From Ostrinia nubilalis (Eukaryota; Arthropoda; Insecta; Lepidoptera; Crambidae), in NCBI RefSeq assembly GCF_963855985.1, contig NC_087118.1, forward strand, positions 5,890,001-5,954,000: a DNA stretch of 64,000 nucleotides, given 5' to 3'. Positions 21,780 through 31,933 of this stretch are shown here, in pieces. The notes under the pieces are model-generated. The model saw nothing but the letters and a program-made list of their open reading frames with translations, made no database searches and was not told the origin of the DNA. Positions within the stretch are counted from its first letter, which is position 1; each line of letters begins with the position of its first letter. The translations under genes were made by a program, and so were the position numbers.

Positions 21780-22592
21780 TGGCAACATTTAACACTCGCA
21801 CGCTGCGGACTGACGTGAGGCTCGCCGAACTCGAGGAAGAACTGAGCAGGTTGCGGTGGGATATCGTAGGATTATGCGAAGTCCGAAGAGAGGGGGAGGA
21901 CACCATAATCCTGAAATCCGGAAACCTGCTCTATTTCCGGGAGGGCGACCAGCAGTCCCAGGGTGGTGTCGGGTTACCTTATACTCAGAATCACCAAACG
22001 GTATTCGCTGAAGGTCATACAGGTATACGCACCGACCACGGAACACCCCGACGACGAAGTGGAGACTATGTATGAGAATATTTCCAGAGCCATACATAGC
22101 TCCCGGTCCCATTTTACCGTTGTGATGGGGGACTTCAACGCGAAGCTGGGTAGACGAAGCGATAATGAGCTGAAAGTGGGGCAATTTGGGTATGGAGAGA
22201 GGAACGCACGTGGCCAACTGCTGGCTGGCTTTATGGAGAGGGAGGGCCTCTTTATGATGAACTCCTTCTTCAGGAAGCCAAAACAGCGAAAGTGGACATG
22301 GCTGCATCCCAATGGCGCTATAAAAAATTAGATCGACTTCATCTTGTCGACGAAGAAGCATATATTCAATGATGTCTCTGTGATCAACTCGGTCAAAACA
22401 GGAAGCGATCACCGAATGGTAAGAGGCACATTGAATATCAGACCCAAGCTCGAGAGGCGTCGACTGATGAAGTCTACGCTCCGCCCAGCGCCCATCCAAC
22501 TCCAAAACCCCGAAAGCTTTCAGCTCGAGTTGCAAAATCGTTTCGAATGCCTAGGAGACTGCGAAAATGTGGACGAATACAATGACAGGTAA
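21780..22592 (+). pseudogene. RTE endonuclease domain
   Basis: The frames combine to give TFNTRTLRTDVRLAELEEEL, DIVGLCEVRREGEDT, VIQVYAPTTEHPDDE, HFTVVMGDFNAKLG, KWTWLHPNGA, and NSVKTGSDHRMVRGTLN. These are the catalytic motifs of the EEP endonuclease (Glu, Asp/Asn and SDH). The coding frame shifts near 21960, and a TAG at 22329-22331 interrupts the IDFI motif. The enzyme nicks the target for priming. Confidence 0.8.
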
Positions 22593-22599
22593 AAATAAA

Positions 22600-23600
22600 A
22601 ATAAAAACAGGTGGAAATTGTCCAAACGACTGGGTCTAAGTTCTTTAAAACCCGTCGTCCAAAAGGAACCAAAAAGATCTCTGACCTCACCTATAAACTT
22701 ATGGAAGAGAGACGAAACTTGGTTCTGCAGTCCTCTGAAGATGCTGCTCAGTATCGGCGTCTTAACAGACAGATCTCCAAGTCTTTGACTCGCGATCTAC
22801 GCCAATTTAATACAGATCGTATTAAAGAGGCGATTGAGCGTAACAAAGGCTCTAAAGTGTTCGCTAGGGATCTGTCTGTTGGCCAAAGTCAACTGACCAA
22901 GCTGAAGACCGAGGATGGCAGAGACATCTCGTCGGGGCCTGAGTTATTGGAAGAGGTTGAGAAGTTCTACGGACAATTATACACGAGTGTACGTACACCT
23001 GTCACAAATCTAGCCTAAGACCCAAGAGCTAGACTGACCCGACACTACACCGAAGATATCCCGAACGTCAGCCTGTACGAGATTAGAATGGCTCTCAAAC
23101 AGCTGAAAAACAACAAGGCACCGGGTGATGATGGAATCACGGCTGAGCTTCTGAAAGCAGGCGGAACGCCGGTACTAAAGGCTCTTCAGAGGCTGTTCGA
23201 TTCCGTCATACTTGAGGGAAAAACGCCTACGGCATGGCACAGAAGTGTGGTGATACTTTTTTTCAAAAAAGGCGACAAAATCTTGTTGAAAAATTATAGA
23301 CCCATCTCACTTCCGAGCCATGTCTACAAGCTGTTTTCGAGAGTCATCACGAATCGTCTCGCACGCAGCCTCGACGACTTCCAGCCTCCCGAACAAGCCG
23401 GTTTCCGAAAAGGCTTTAGTGCCATAGACCACATACATACGCTACGGCAGATTATACAGAAGACCGAGGAGTATAATCAGCCACTTTGTCTGGCGTTTGT
23501 GGACTATGAAAAAGCCTTTGACTCGATCGAGACCTGGGCAGTGCTACAGTCTCTCCAACGGTGCCAAATTGACTATAGATACATCGAAGCGCTGAAGGGC
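22600..23600 (+). pseudogene. RTE reverse transcriptase, N-terminal part
   Basis: The linker FKTRRPKGTKKISDLTYKLM leads into NNKAPGDDGITAELLKAGG, NYRPISLPSHVYKLFSRVI, EQAGFRKGFSAIDHIHTL and LAFVDYEKAFDSIETW (RT motif A with its Asp). A TAA at about 23016 (TNLA-stop) separates linker and RT. The frame runs into the MITE at 23604 after YIEALKGL. It continues after 24649 as YENATMLVRLQ. Confidence 0.85.
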
Positions 23601-23603
23601 TTG

Positions 23604-24648
23604 GGGGGCGTCCATAAATTACGTGAGACAATTTTGGCTATTTTTCAACCCCCCCGCCCCCCTTGGTGAGATTTGGTGAGATTTTGCCTGACCCCCTCCC
23701 CCACCCCCTAATCTCACGTGATATTTAAAAAAAATCCGAAATTTTCTTAATTTCGTCATTTATTCTGCATTTTAGTATTCACACATGCAGACGGAAGCAT
23801 TGTTAGTTTTATTTGTTTTAGACGGTATAGAATAAAAATTATATGTCCCGTCCCGTAGTCCTGACAAGGAACCCTTATAGTTTCGATATGTCTGTCTGTC
23901 CGAGGTTTTGCTTGGAAACTATTGGCATTAGAGAGCTGTAATTTTGTGGAGGTATGTATATTAATCACGCCGACAAAACGGTAGAATAAAATTTTGAAAA
24001 AACATTTTTTTAGGGTAGCTCCCCTACATGTAAAGTGGGGATGAATTTTTTTTCATCTTCTACACCATCGTGTAGGATATCGTTGGATGACTTAATTGGG
24101 GGTTTCAAAGACTATTTTTCGATTTAGGGATCCGTTTGCAAACTATTAAAGTTTAAAGTGCCAATTTTTGTTCGAGCAGATCGTCCTCTAAAAACTAGAC
24201 TGTTGGCTTGAAAAATCTGGAAAAATTCATAATAATACTGCTTTTTATGAACTTTCAAGAAAACTATAACGGTTAGAGTAGGTCAGTTAGTTTAAGAGTA
24301 ATAGTCATTTAACTCATTTATTATAAAATTTCATATCTAATAAAAATTCCTTTAGAAGAAAATATTAAAAGCGACTTTAGATGAAGTAATTGCTTGCTTC
24401 TGAAAAATATTTTGTTAACGACGGACAACTACGGAACCCTACACTGCGCGTGACACGACACGCACTTGGCCAATTTTTTTACTTAAGATTTAAACCCAGT
24501 TTTCTGGCAAACTCTATTTCTCTATTTCTTGCGGAAAAAATTACGTGATATTTCCTGAGACCCCCCCTCTCCCCCACGTGAGATTTAGTGAGGTTTTTGT
24601 TGACCCCCTCCCCCCCCTAAAAGTCTCACGTAATTTATGGACGCCCCC
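23604..24648. mobile_element. MITE with 26-bp perfect terminal repeats and G-rich subtermini
   Basis: It starts GGGGGCGTCCATAAATTACG and ends with the exact complement over 26 bases. TTG flanks both sides (23601-23603, 24649-24651). A 3-bp duplication suggests PIF/Harbinger, though TTG is not the usual TWA. Just inside each end are several C/G runs (CCCCCCCGCCCCCC; CCCCCTCCCCCCCC). The interior (23866-24470) is part of a dispersed repeat also found at 58065-58435. No ORF is present. Confidence 0.8.
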
Positions 24649-24651
24649 TTG

Positions 24652-25611
24652 TACGAAAACGCCACAATGTTGGTCCGCCTCCAGGATCAGAACTCGAAAC
24701 CTATCCAGTTGCAGCGAGGGGTGAGACAGGGAGATGTCATATCTCCGAAACTGTTTACCACCGCCCTGGAAGATGTTTTCAAGCTTCTGGACTGGAGCAG
24801 ATTCGGCATAAATATCAACGGCGAGTATATTACCCACCTTCGTTTCGCGGACGATATCGTAGTCATGGCTGAGACCGTGGAGGACCTAAACACAATGCTC
24901 GATGGCCTCAGTAGAGCCTCTCAACAAGTGGGTCTTAAAATGAACATGGACAAGACAAAAAATATGTCAAATGCCCGTGTTGTACCCACTCCTCTGAAGG
25001 TTGGAGACACTATACTCGAAGTTGTTGACAATTATGTATACCTGGGACAAACAGTCCAGTTAGGTAGGTCCAACTTCGAGAAAGAGGTTAATCGTCGAAT
25101 CCAACTCGGCTGGGCAGCGTTCGGGAAGCTTCGCGAAATTCTCACGTCCGAAATACCGCAGTGTCTCAAGTCAAAAGTATTTGACCAGTGTGTGTTGCCA
25201 GTGATGGTGTATGGCTCTGAGACGTGGTCGCTTACTATGGGCCTCATAAGAAGGCTCAAGGTCACCCAAAGAGCGATGGAGCGTGCTATGCTCGGAGTTT
25301 CCCTGCGTGATCGAATCAGAAATGAGGAGATCCGTAGGAGAACCAGAGTGACTGACATAGCCCGCAGAATCGCTAAAATCAAGTGGCAGTGGGCGGGGCA
25401 CATAGCTCGAAGAGCTGATGGCCGCTGGGGCAGGAAAGTTCTTGAGTGGCGACCACGAGCTGGAAGACGTAGCGTGGGCAGGCCTCCCACTAGGTGGACC
25501 GACGATCTGGTGAAGGTCGCGGGAAGTACCTGGATGCAAGCGGCGCAGGACCGGTCTTTGTGGAAATCCTTGGGGGAGGCCTTTGTCCAGCAGTGGACGT
25601 CTTTCGGCTGA
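24652..25611 (+). pseudogene. RTE reverse transcriptase, C-terminal part
   Basis: The open frame carries GVRQGDVISPKLFTTALEDV (motif B), HLRFADDIVVMAE (motif C, Asp pair), VYLGQTVQLG and a Trp/Arg-rich C-terminus with WAGHIARRADGRWGRKVLEW. The stop at 25609-25611 comes just before the (GAAC)n tail. The frame is intact over its whole length and joins the N-terminal part across the MITE. It is the best-preserved coding piece of this element. Confidence 0.85.
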
Positions 25612-25646
25612 AACGAACGAACGAACGAACGAACAATCAATACTGT

Positions 25647-25681
25647 CGACAAATGTTACAATGGCCCAAATCCTATATCAA
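25647..25681 (+). pseudogene. DDE-like protein, last recognisable C-terminal piece
   Basis: After the second RTE duplication the frame continues DKCYNGPNPISKQK. A Y-x-G-x-x-P-I-S-x-x-K segment is a late C-terminal feature of the CSGQN family. It then meets a dispersed repeat beginning near 25685 (CCAGCCAAGTGCGAGTCGG), so the natural end of the gene is lost or lies further on. Confidence 0.55.
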
Positions 25682-25684
25682 AAC

Positions 25685-26499
25685 AAAAAAATACCAGCCA
25701 AGTGCGAGTCGGACTCGCACACCGAGGGTTCCGCCGTACAAACGTAGCGGTTTACAATTTATGACCTATTAAATCAAATTATTCAAACCAATTGCATGGT
25801 AATGCGTAATGCACATCATATTTTTTTTTTTAGTTTTAATATTATCTTATTTTGGAACTTACAGAGAGGGGACACATTTTAATACTTTGGAAGTGACTCT
25901 CGCGCAAACCGTTCAGTTTAGAACAATCATAGATAGTTATGGTAATTTCGTGAGAGTCAACATAGTTAATATTTTTTATTTCATAATATAACTAAAATAG
26001 TAGGCCAGTACCCTGTAAAAGTTCTTTTATTAAAGTTATTTATTTACAACATTTTATAGTCATCGTTTTAGAGCGTTTTGAATTTTTGCGTTGATTTAGA
26101 ATTTTTCACAGTTTAGAGGCAATTAGATTTAAGAAGTGTTTGATATGAATTTCAACTTTAATGTCTCTACGCGTTCATGTGAAAAAGGGTAGGTAGCACA
26201 AAATATAACAGAAGGTAAACTCATGTATGTACACACGGCAGCACATCAAAGTATCCATTATACATAACTATAACTACGACGCTTAAGTAGTGTTAGAAAG
26301 AAAGTCGCTTTGTCATTATTGGTAGATTTTCTACAGTATGCCCAAATTAGCCAATGTTTGATCTGACATAAGCTAAGCGCCAATAGAAATGTTTCATCGA
26401 GGGTAAGCCACACCCCCTGCGTACGCCGCGCCTCTGCCGGCCCTACGACAGTCGCATCAATACAGCTGAAGGTGTTAGGCATTGCATTTTTTTTTAATA
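25685..26499. other. Dispersed repeat fragment and 5' flank of the mariner-type gene
   Basis: 25693-25745 contains GTGCGAGTCGGACTCGC and AGGGTTCCGCCGTACAAACG, a repeat common in Lepidoptera. From about 26000 to 26499 I see AT-rich sequence and a GC patch with no ORF, leading to the ATG at 26500. The 5' terminal inverted repeat of the transposon was not found. Confidence 0.4.
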
Positions 26500-27020
26500 A
26501 TGGCGCCTCAACTAACTAGAGTTGAAAGGGAGCGCATAATTGCGCTAAGAAGAAGTGGTTGCCGAGTAAAAGATATTTGTGACCAAACTGGCGTAACGGT
26601 GAGTTATTTTATTTTGTTCTAATTAATCTAAATATATATAACTCAAAGGTGACCGACTGACTGACTGACTGACGGGTGTGTAATGTATGATATAACTACA
26701 TATCATATAATACTTAAAGGATATAACATCAAATTATATAAAATCGTTTAATATAATAATTATTTACTATAATAAACGAATAATATAATTTTAAAACGAA
26801 TAATTTTAAGACAAATAACTATTAACTGATATAAAATGGTTTGATATAATGAATATTTTCTATAAAACTTACAATGTATACTATTTAAAACAAATAACAT
26901 TCAAATCATATAAAAATAAAATTTCGAACAATCAAATGAGATAAAATTATTTTCCTATAAAACTTAAATCATATAAAAATAATAATTTTATATAAAGTTA
27001 ATTTGTTATAATAAGCATTG

Positions 27021-27142
27021 CATGCAGCAAGCAAGCAAGCGCGCAAGCAAGCAAGCTAGCAAGCAAGCTAGCATGCAGGCAAGCAAGCAGGCAAGCAAGC
27101 AAGCTAGCAAGCAGGCAAGCAAGCAGGCAAGCAAGCAAGCAG

Positions 27143-27178
<36 letters not shown>

Positions 27179-27210
27179 GCAAGCAAGCAAGCAAGCAAGC
27201 AGGCATGCAG
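27021..27210 (+). repeat. (CAAG)n microsatellite
   Basis: GCAAGCAAGCAAGCAGGCAA-type units repeat over about 190 bases. The long frames of CLLA or KQAS repeats on either strand are translations of it. Confidence 0.95.
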
Positions 27211-27229
27211 CATGCAAATTTGACTAAAA

Positions 27230-27545
27230 ACTTGAGACTTCTGTCACGGCTCCGGCACTGCGGGGCTCTGGCGGTCCCTCGCGTGCTAACCGTCGCAGAT
27301 GGCTTTCGCTCGACACCGCGTCTTCGGCTTGCTGGCCGGCGATTCGCCGGCCAGCCTCAGCCGCGGCGCCTCGCTTCCAGCCACCTGCTCCTCAGCCCGC
27401 GGGCCGCCTCGCCCCTCCGTGCCTACTGCCTACGCGCTTCTAAATTACACTCTAGGGGTAGGGCAGACAAGACTACGTGGAGTCGGTTTTACGGCGAGTC
27501 GTTTTTGTCACTAAAGTCATTTATAAGTCAAGCTAAAAAAGAACA
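27230..27545. other. GC-rich block of unknown nature
   Basis: About 300 bases rich in G+C lie between the microsatellite and the right AT-rich arm. GCTGGCCGGCGATTCGCCGG forms a small hairpin near 27338. No ORF with a known family and no tRNA-like boxes were seen. Confidence 0.4.
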
Positions 27546-28055
27546 TACTTAAAGTTATATCTATCAGAAATTATATCAATTAAAGAGTATAACAAATAAT
27601 ATTTATTACAAGTAATGGTTATGTGAAATAATATTTATATTAAACAAAATTACATCAAATGAGTCTTAGATTAAGTAAGGTTTATATCAAATGTCTTTAT
27701 GCGTTGTGATTGGTATCTGAAATGATATTATTAGAAATGATTTATTATATGAAGTAAACATTATATGTTAAAAAATTATATCAAGTGTTATTATAACATA
27801 CGTTTATTATACAATATGAACGTTATTGAAATGAATTTATATCATATAAACTTATATAAACTGTCACGCACCCCTGACTGACATAGTGATCTATTAACGC
27901 ACAGCCCAAACCACTGGACGAGGTATTTTTAGGTAGATAGGTAAGCTATTTTTATAAGGTGAATATTTTTTAAACTTGTGAATTAAATGGTGAACTATCA
28001 ATAAAGTTTTGGAACAAATTACCTATCAAGTTACAACAATAAAATCACCTCTTAG

Positions 28056-29126
28056 GGAGCATTCAAGTCTTACGTAACGCAATTTTTGAAGATTTTAGAC
28101 TCCCCCACCCCCCCTTGTAACGCACCGTAACGTTTTTCTGTACCCCTCCTCCCCCTCTATATGACCATTTTTACCCTAAAGGCGCTAAAAGTTATGTTAA
28201 AGTTTTTGTCCTTGGTATAGTTTTAATTACTTTTGCGGTAATCATACTAAATACAACAAGATATTTTTAATCCGCAACACCTGCGTATTTTGTTGATTTT
28301 TCTATACATTTTTGGCTTTACACACACACAATTGTTTTTCTCCGTTATTCCTATCCTATTTTAGCTTTTTTTTACTAATAAACGCTTAAAATACATAACA
28401 TGTTTATTTTAACCTTTGGGAATGCAATTATAAACAGATACCCAACTGAAATTAAACATTTTTAAGTTCTTCATTTTCACTCCTGTGTAAAGTAACTAAG
28501 CATTGTTGCTTTCTTCTTCGTGGCCTTCACCTTCAACTCTCGTATAACATCATTTATTATGTTCTATAAACTGTTCTTTATTTTTTAGTTTTTCTTTAGC
28601 CGTTTTCCAAATTTCGTTGGCATTTTTTTGACACATTTGCGCTGGTAAGTCAGCATGAGAGCCTTTATAGGCCAAAACAGCTGATTATACAAATCTCCCT
28701 TTTTTGAGGACATTGCAGTATGAACACTATGAACTTACTTTAATAATACCGACTAGAGCTATGCGCTTCTGCATAAACGGAAACGAATACAGTATTCGTC
28801 TGACAACGAAAACAACATTAAATTTTAATGACGTTCAATACAATTTAGGGATTCCCGGTGAAATATAAACGAAAAGGTTTGCCAACTTGCGAGAACAAAT
28901 TAAAAATGACGACCAGACTATAATACAATCGAAGGATTCCCCGTAAAACGTAAACGAAAAGGGTTGCCAATTTGCGAGTTTTAATTCAATAAATTTTTAT
29001 TAAAAAAAAGAAACAATGTTACGTAACGTCTTGTAAGAAAGACCCCCTCCCGCCCCTGTAACGCATCGTAACGTTTTACGAGACCCCCTCCCCCCCAAAT
29101 TGCGTTACGTAATACTTGAATGCTCC
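28056..29126. mobile_element. MITE with TTACGTAACGC ends and G-rich subtermini
   Basis: It starts GGAGCATTCAAGTCTTACGT and its complement is at 29098-29126 (one mismatch). Inside both ends are repeats of TAACGCAxxGTAACGTTTT next to C runs (CCCCCACCCCCCC, CCCCCTCCCCCCC). The end structure resembles that of the MITE at 23604, including the TTACGT core. No clear target duplication and no ORF are seen. Confidence 0.75.
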
Positions 29127-30039
29127 ATACCAGCGATATAACCTTAACGTAGCCAACGCACTTTTTTTTTCATTTAATGCCTTAAGTAACGCGCAATTGA
29201 ATATCAACATCATCGCTAACGTTAACACGCACTACTTTCTTTTAATAATATTCCACTTGATTTTAATTTATAATAATTAAGATTGTTCACTACGAAGTGT
29301 AGATACGTAGGTAATCTGTCAAAATAAATGTATACACAGTTCATATTATTGTTCTAGCGAAAAACTGTTTATTTTTGGCTTCGCCGTTGGGAAGAGGCTG
29401 GGACTCTTGATTCCCACCACAGGCAGCATTATCAAAGAGCCACAACAGAAGAGGAGGATGCTGCCATCGTCGCTTCACACTCGGCAGATCCGTTTTTGAG
29501 CACAAGAACAACCTCATCTAATTATAGTGTGAGATTTTTTTATCTTAATAATTAAAAATCTTTGACTATAAAGGGTGTGGTTTTGTAAAAAAAAACGCTC
29601 ATCTCAGGGGTGTTAGTGCACATGAAAGTAATTACAAGAAAATATAAATATTTTTTTTTACTATTACTTTATTAGTAAAAAACCTTGTTCAAACGTATCC
29701 TAAAACTTTCGAGACGCGCTTGTTACCGTCCGCATCATCCCCCCGCTTACCCTACACCCCGCTACACCACCGAGCACAGGCGGGCCGCCGCCTCGAGAGA
29801 GCGGGGGGAATGACCGATAGCTTGCCCGCGTAATAAAACCATAATTTCCTGATTTCATGGATTTTCCTTGAAAATTTAAGGTATTTTTTTTGGCATCAGT
29901 GTCGTGTATACGAGGATTATTTACGAAGACTAGCTTTTTTTGTTTTCTTGTATTTTTACAAATTAAAAAGTCTATAGTAATTACGCTCCATCTAGTGCGA
30001 CGTTGCCGCTCCGCGTGCTGCCGCAATTTTTATTAAGTC

Positions 30040-30690
30040 AAAGCTTTGTGGCGAGCTGTTGGTGAGTAGCGACTAGCGACACCACGGGGTCAGTCGTTAA
30101 TCCGAGTGCTCCCGAGAGTCGGTCAAGACCGCCGTCTTCGGTTTGCCGAAGTGGAATCCAAGAGGTCTGCAGGTCTCTCACCTCTGGCTTGCCTTAACCG
30201 GCCGGCCAGAGTGGAGTCGCTAGAGCTATACGCTCCAGGGGTGGAAGTGTTCAAGGGCATAACGCCGAGAGTAACCTCGGAGAAAGCGCAGCACACCTCT
30301 CTAAGACCCTGAGCTGGCAGACGCCAATGTTGCCCCTCAGTCTGGTCTATACGACCCATGACGCCAAGGGGGCCCATTTAGTCGCTGGCTAGTCACAGAG
30401 ACTATGAACCAGGCAGGTGACCCGTAGTCTCCATCCATAGCCCAGTAACCAGTCCATCCATCCTTCATCCATAACCCTAGTCCATTCTTCAATAACTGCA
30501 ATAGCTCCTATGCACAGGTTGGGGATAGTCTCTGGCTACATTCCATGATATAGTCTGAAACTAGATCCAGCATGTGCACCACTTTCACTTTTGTAAATTA
30601 TTTTGCGCTTAAAACGACCTCTACGTGTTGGATCTGTATCCCCACGCAAGCCTTATAAAGGACCGGGCCACTTTTGAATAATAATAATAA
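30040..30690 (+). mobile_element. Probable non-autonomous LINE derivative with (AAT)n tail
   Basis: A GC-rich leader (CAAGACCGCCGTCTTCGG, TTAACCGGCCGGCCAGAG) is followed by a non-coding part and ends in TGAATAATAATAATAAT. The tail type matches the R1/LOA-type LINE at 2633. It has no RT or endonuclease. It looks like a 5' UTR joined to a 3' end by internal deletion. No target duplication was found. Confidence 0.4.
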
Positions 30691-30819
30691 TACATAATTT
30701 TTTTCAAGTTTTGAGCTTAGCACGCTATCAGCAGACTTTTGAATAGATAAGTTCACGGTTTATTGACATTTTATTTAAACCTGACATTTTTTAACAATAA
30801 ATATCCGAGGCTAGATGAC

Positions 30820-31090
30820 ACAATTTCAATTATTTGTCCGTCAGACAGATAATTAGAAAATATTACTCATATTTTTTTATTTTCTTTCATAATTAAATAA
30901 TAACAGTGCTACATCGAGTTGAAATGGCGCGTTACGTCATGCTTGAGTAGATTTTTTACTCAAAAGTGACGTCATGCGACATTTCAACTCAATATAATAC
31001 TGTAATTATTCGACTATGAAAAAAAAATTGGTATAATGCCTCCAAATTTTTTTTATTTTCTGTCTGACGGACTAAATAGAATTTCGATTT
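30820..31090. repeat. Foldback repeat with two nested arm pairs
   Basis: Outer arms TCCGTCAGACAGA (30837) and TCTGTCTGACGGA (31059) pair exactly and extend imperfectly outward. Inner arms CGAGTTGAAATGGCG and CATTTCAACTCAATA pair near 30915 and 30980, with a GACGTCATG core. Confidence 0.8.
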
Positions 31091-31933
31091 CATTACCCGT
31101 CATCATCCCTTAAAGATTTAGATAATTTCCTTTGTTATAAATTTCCATGGACACCGTGCGGCGGAGATTAAAAGAAGCCGGCAAAAAATGTTGCCATCCA
31201 GCCAAAAAAATTGAGCTCAACCAGAACCATAAAGAAGCAAGAGTTAGTTTTTGCTTAGAGTTCTACAATTTTGACTTTGTAAACAATATCGTAATTTTTG
31301 TGGACGAAAAGAGTTTTCGCTCCGATCTGCACGGACAAAAAATATTATGGCGTAGCCGTAACGAGCGTTACTCGGAAATAAATACACTTCCTAATAGAGC
31401 TAGTGGGAGGATAAGTTTAAATTTTTGGGGGTGGATGAGTTCGATGGGTTCGGGTGAGTTAGTGGAGGTGAGTGGTCGGATGAATGCCGAGCAATATGTG
31501 GAGATATTGCGAGACGTCATGATTCCCACCGTTCGCCTTCACTATCCAGAGGGTATTATTTATTTGTGCCAAGACAACTGTCGGGTCCACACCTCCCGAG
31601 TAGTGGAGCAGTGGCTGGCGTCACGTGACGACGTTGTTCGCTTGCCATGGCCCGCAAAGAGCCCTGATCTCAACCCGATCGAGAACTTGTGGGGTCTCAT
31701 GGTTCTCGATTAGGACGCCACAGACATTCGCAATAACGAAAACTTGCGGCGTGAGGCACACACAACATGGGAGCGTCTTCGAGGTACCGACACTTGTTGG
31801 AATATGGTGACTGGCATGCGAAACAGGTTTGACGCTGTGTTAGATGCGCATGGAGGTCCCACCCGATATTAAATTATGTAATTTATTTGTTTATATATTT
31901 TATATATTAAATTATTTAATTTATTTGTGTATA

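Larger units (their letters stand above)
21472..25631 (+). mobile_element. RTE-clade LINE, full length, with a MITE inside
   Basis: It is flanked by a perfect 15-bp duplication, AACAATCAATACTGT (21457-21471 and 25632-25646). It starts GTGCCGTGTGGGGACGG and ends in the (GAAC)n tail CGAACGAACGAACGAAC. It encodes an apurinic-type endonuclease and RT, with no RNase H, which is the RTE layout. A 1045-bp MITE (23604-24648) splits the RT. Minor stops and shifts are present near 22075, 22330 and 23015. Confidence 0.9.
26674..27874. mobile_element. AT-rich element with TATAA repeats every 16 bp, inserted in the Helitron
   Basis: It splits the TGAC tract of the Helitron. The ends are GGGTGTGT and ACGCACCCC, a short imperfect inverted repeat. 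The left arm (26690-27015) has TATAA or ATATAA at about 16-base spacing, more than ten times. The right arm (27545-27865) has the reverse form (TTATA). The middle holds a CAAG microsatellite and a GC-rich block. No ORF or known family is recognised. Confidence 0.55.
26627..28054 (+). mobile_element. 5' part of a Helitron in intron 1, interrupted
   Basis: An A precedes TCTAAATATATATAACTC, followed by AAGGTGACCGACTGACTG. After the AT-rich element it continues at 27875 as TGACTGACATAGTGATC, then ACGCACAGCCCAAACCACTG. This is the familiar 5' region of lepidopteran Helitrons. No CTAG 3' end was found before the next MITE at 28056, so it is truncated or its end is lost. Confidence 0.6.
29529..31146. 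other. Second intron of the mariner-type gene, with inserted repeats
   Basis: It starts GTGAG at 29529. It contains a GC-rich block near 29720-29830, a LINE-derived segment (30040-30690) and a foldback repeat (30820-31090). The exon 3 acceptor is expected near 31147, but the sequence there reads TTCCATG rather than an AG. Confidence 0.5.
26500..31872 (+). pseudogene. Tc1/mariner-type transposase gene, three exons, DD35E
   Basis: Exon 1 (26500-26598, MAPQLTRVERERIIALRRSG...) is an HTH start and ends at GTGAGT. Exon 2 (29358-29528) follows TTCTAG and reads TVYFWLRRWEEAGTLD; it ends at GTGAG. Exon 3 starts near 31147 (DTVRRRLKEAGKK) and runs to TAA at 31870-31872. The catalytic triad is seen in FVDEKSF, CQDNCRVHTS and PDLNPIENLWG, with 35 residues between the second Asp and the Glu. 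All exons are in phase and give about 330 residues, the usual length. A TAG at 31711-31713 (after GLMVLD) and a lost AG at the exon 3 acceptor make it inactive. Confidence 0.75.

Noticed and set aside
26998..27552. Long frames of CLLA and KQAS repeats
   Set aside because: They occur in several frames of the CAAG microsatellite and are a consequence of its 4-base unit.
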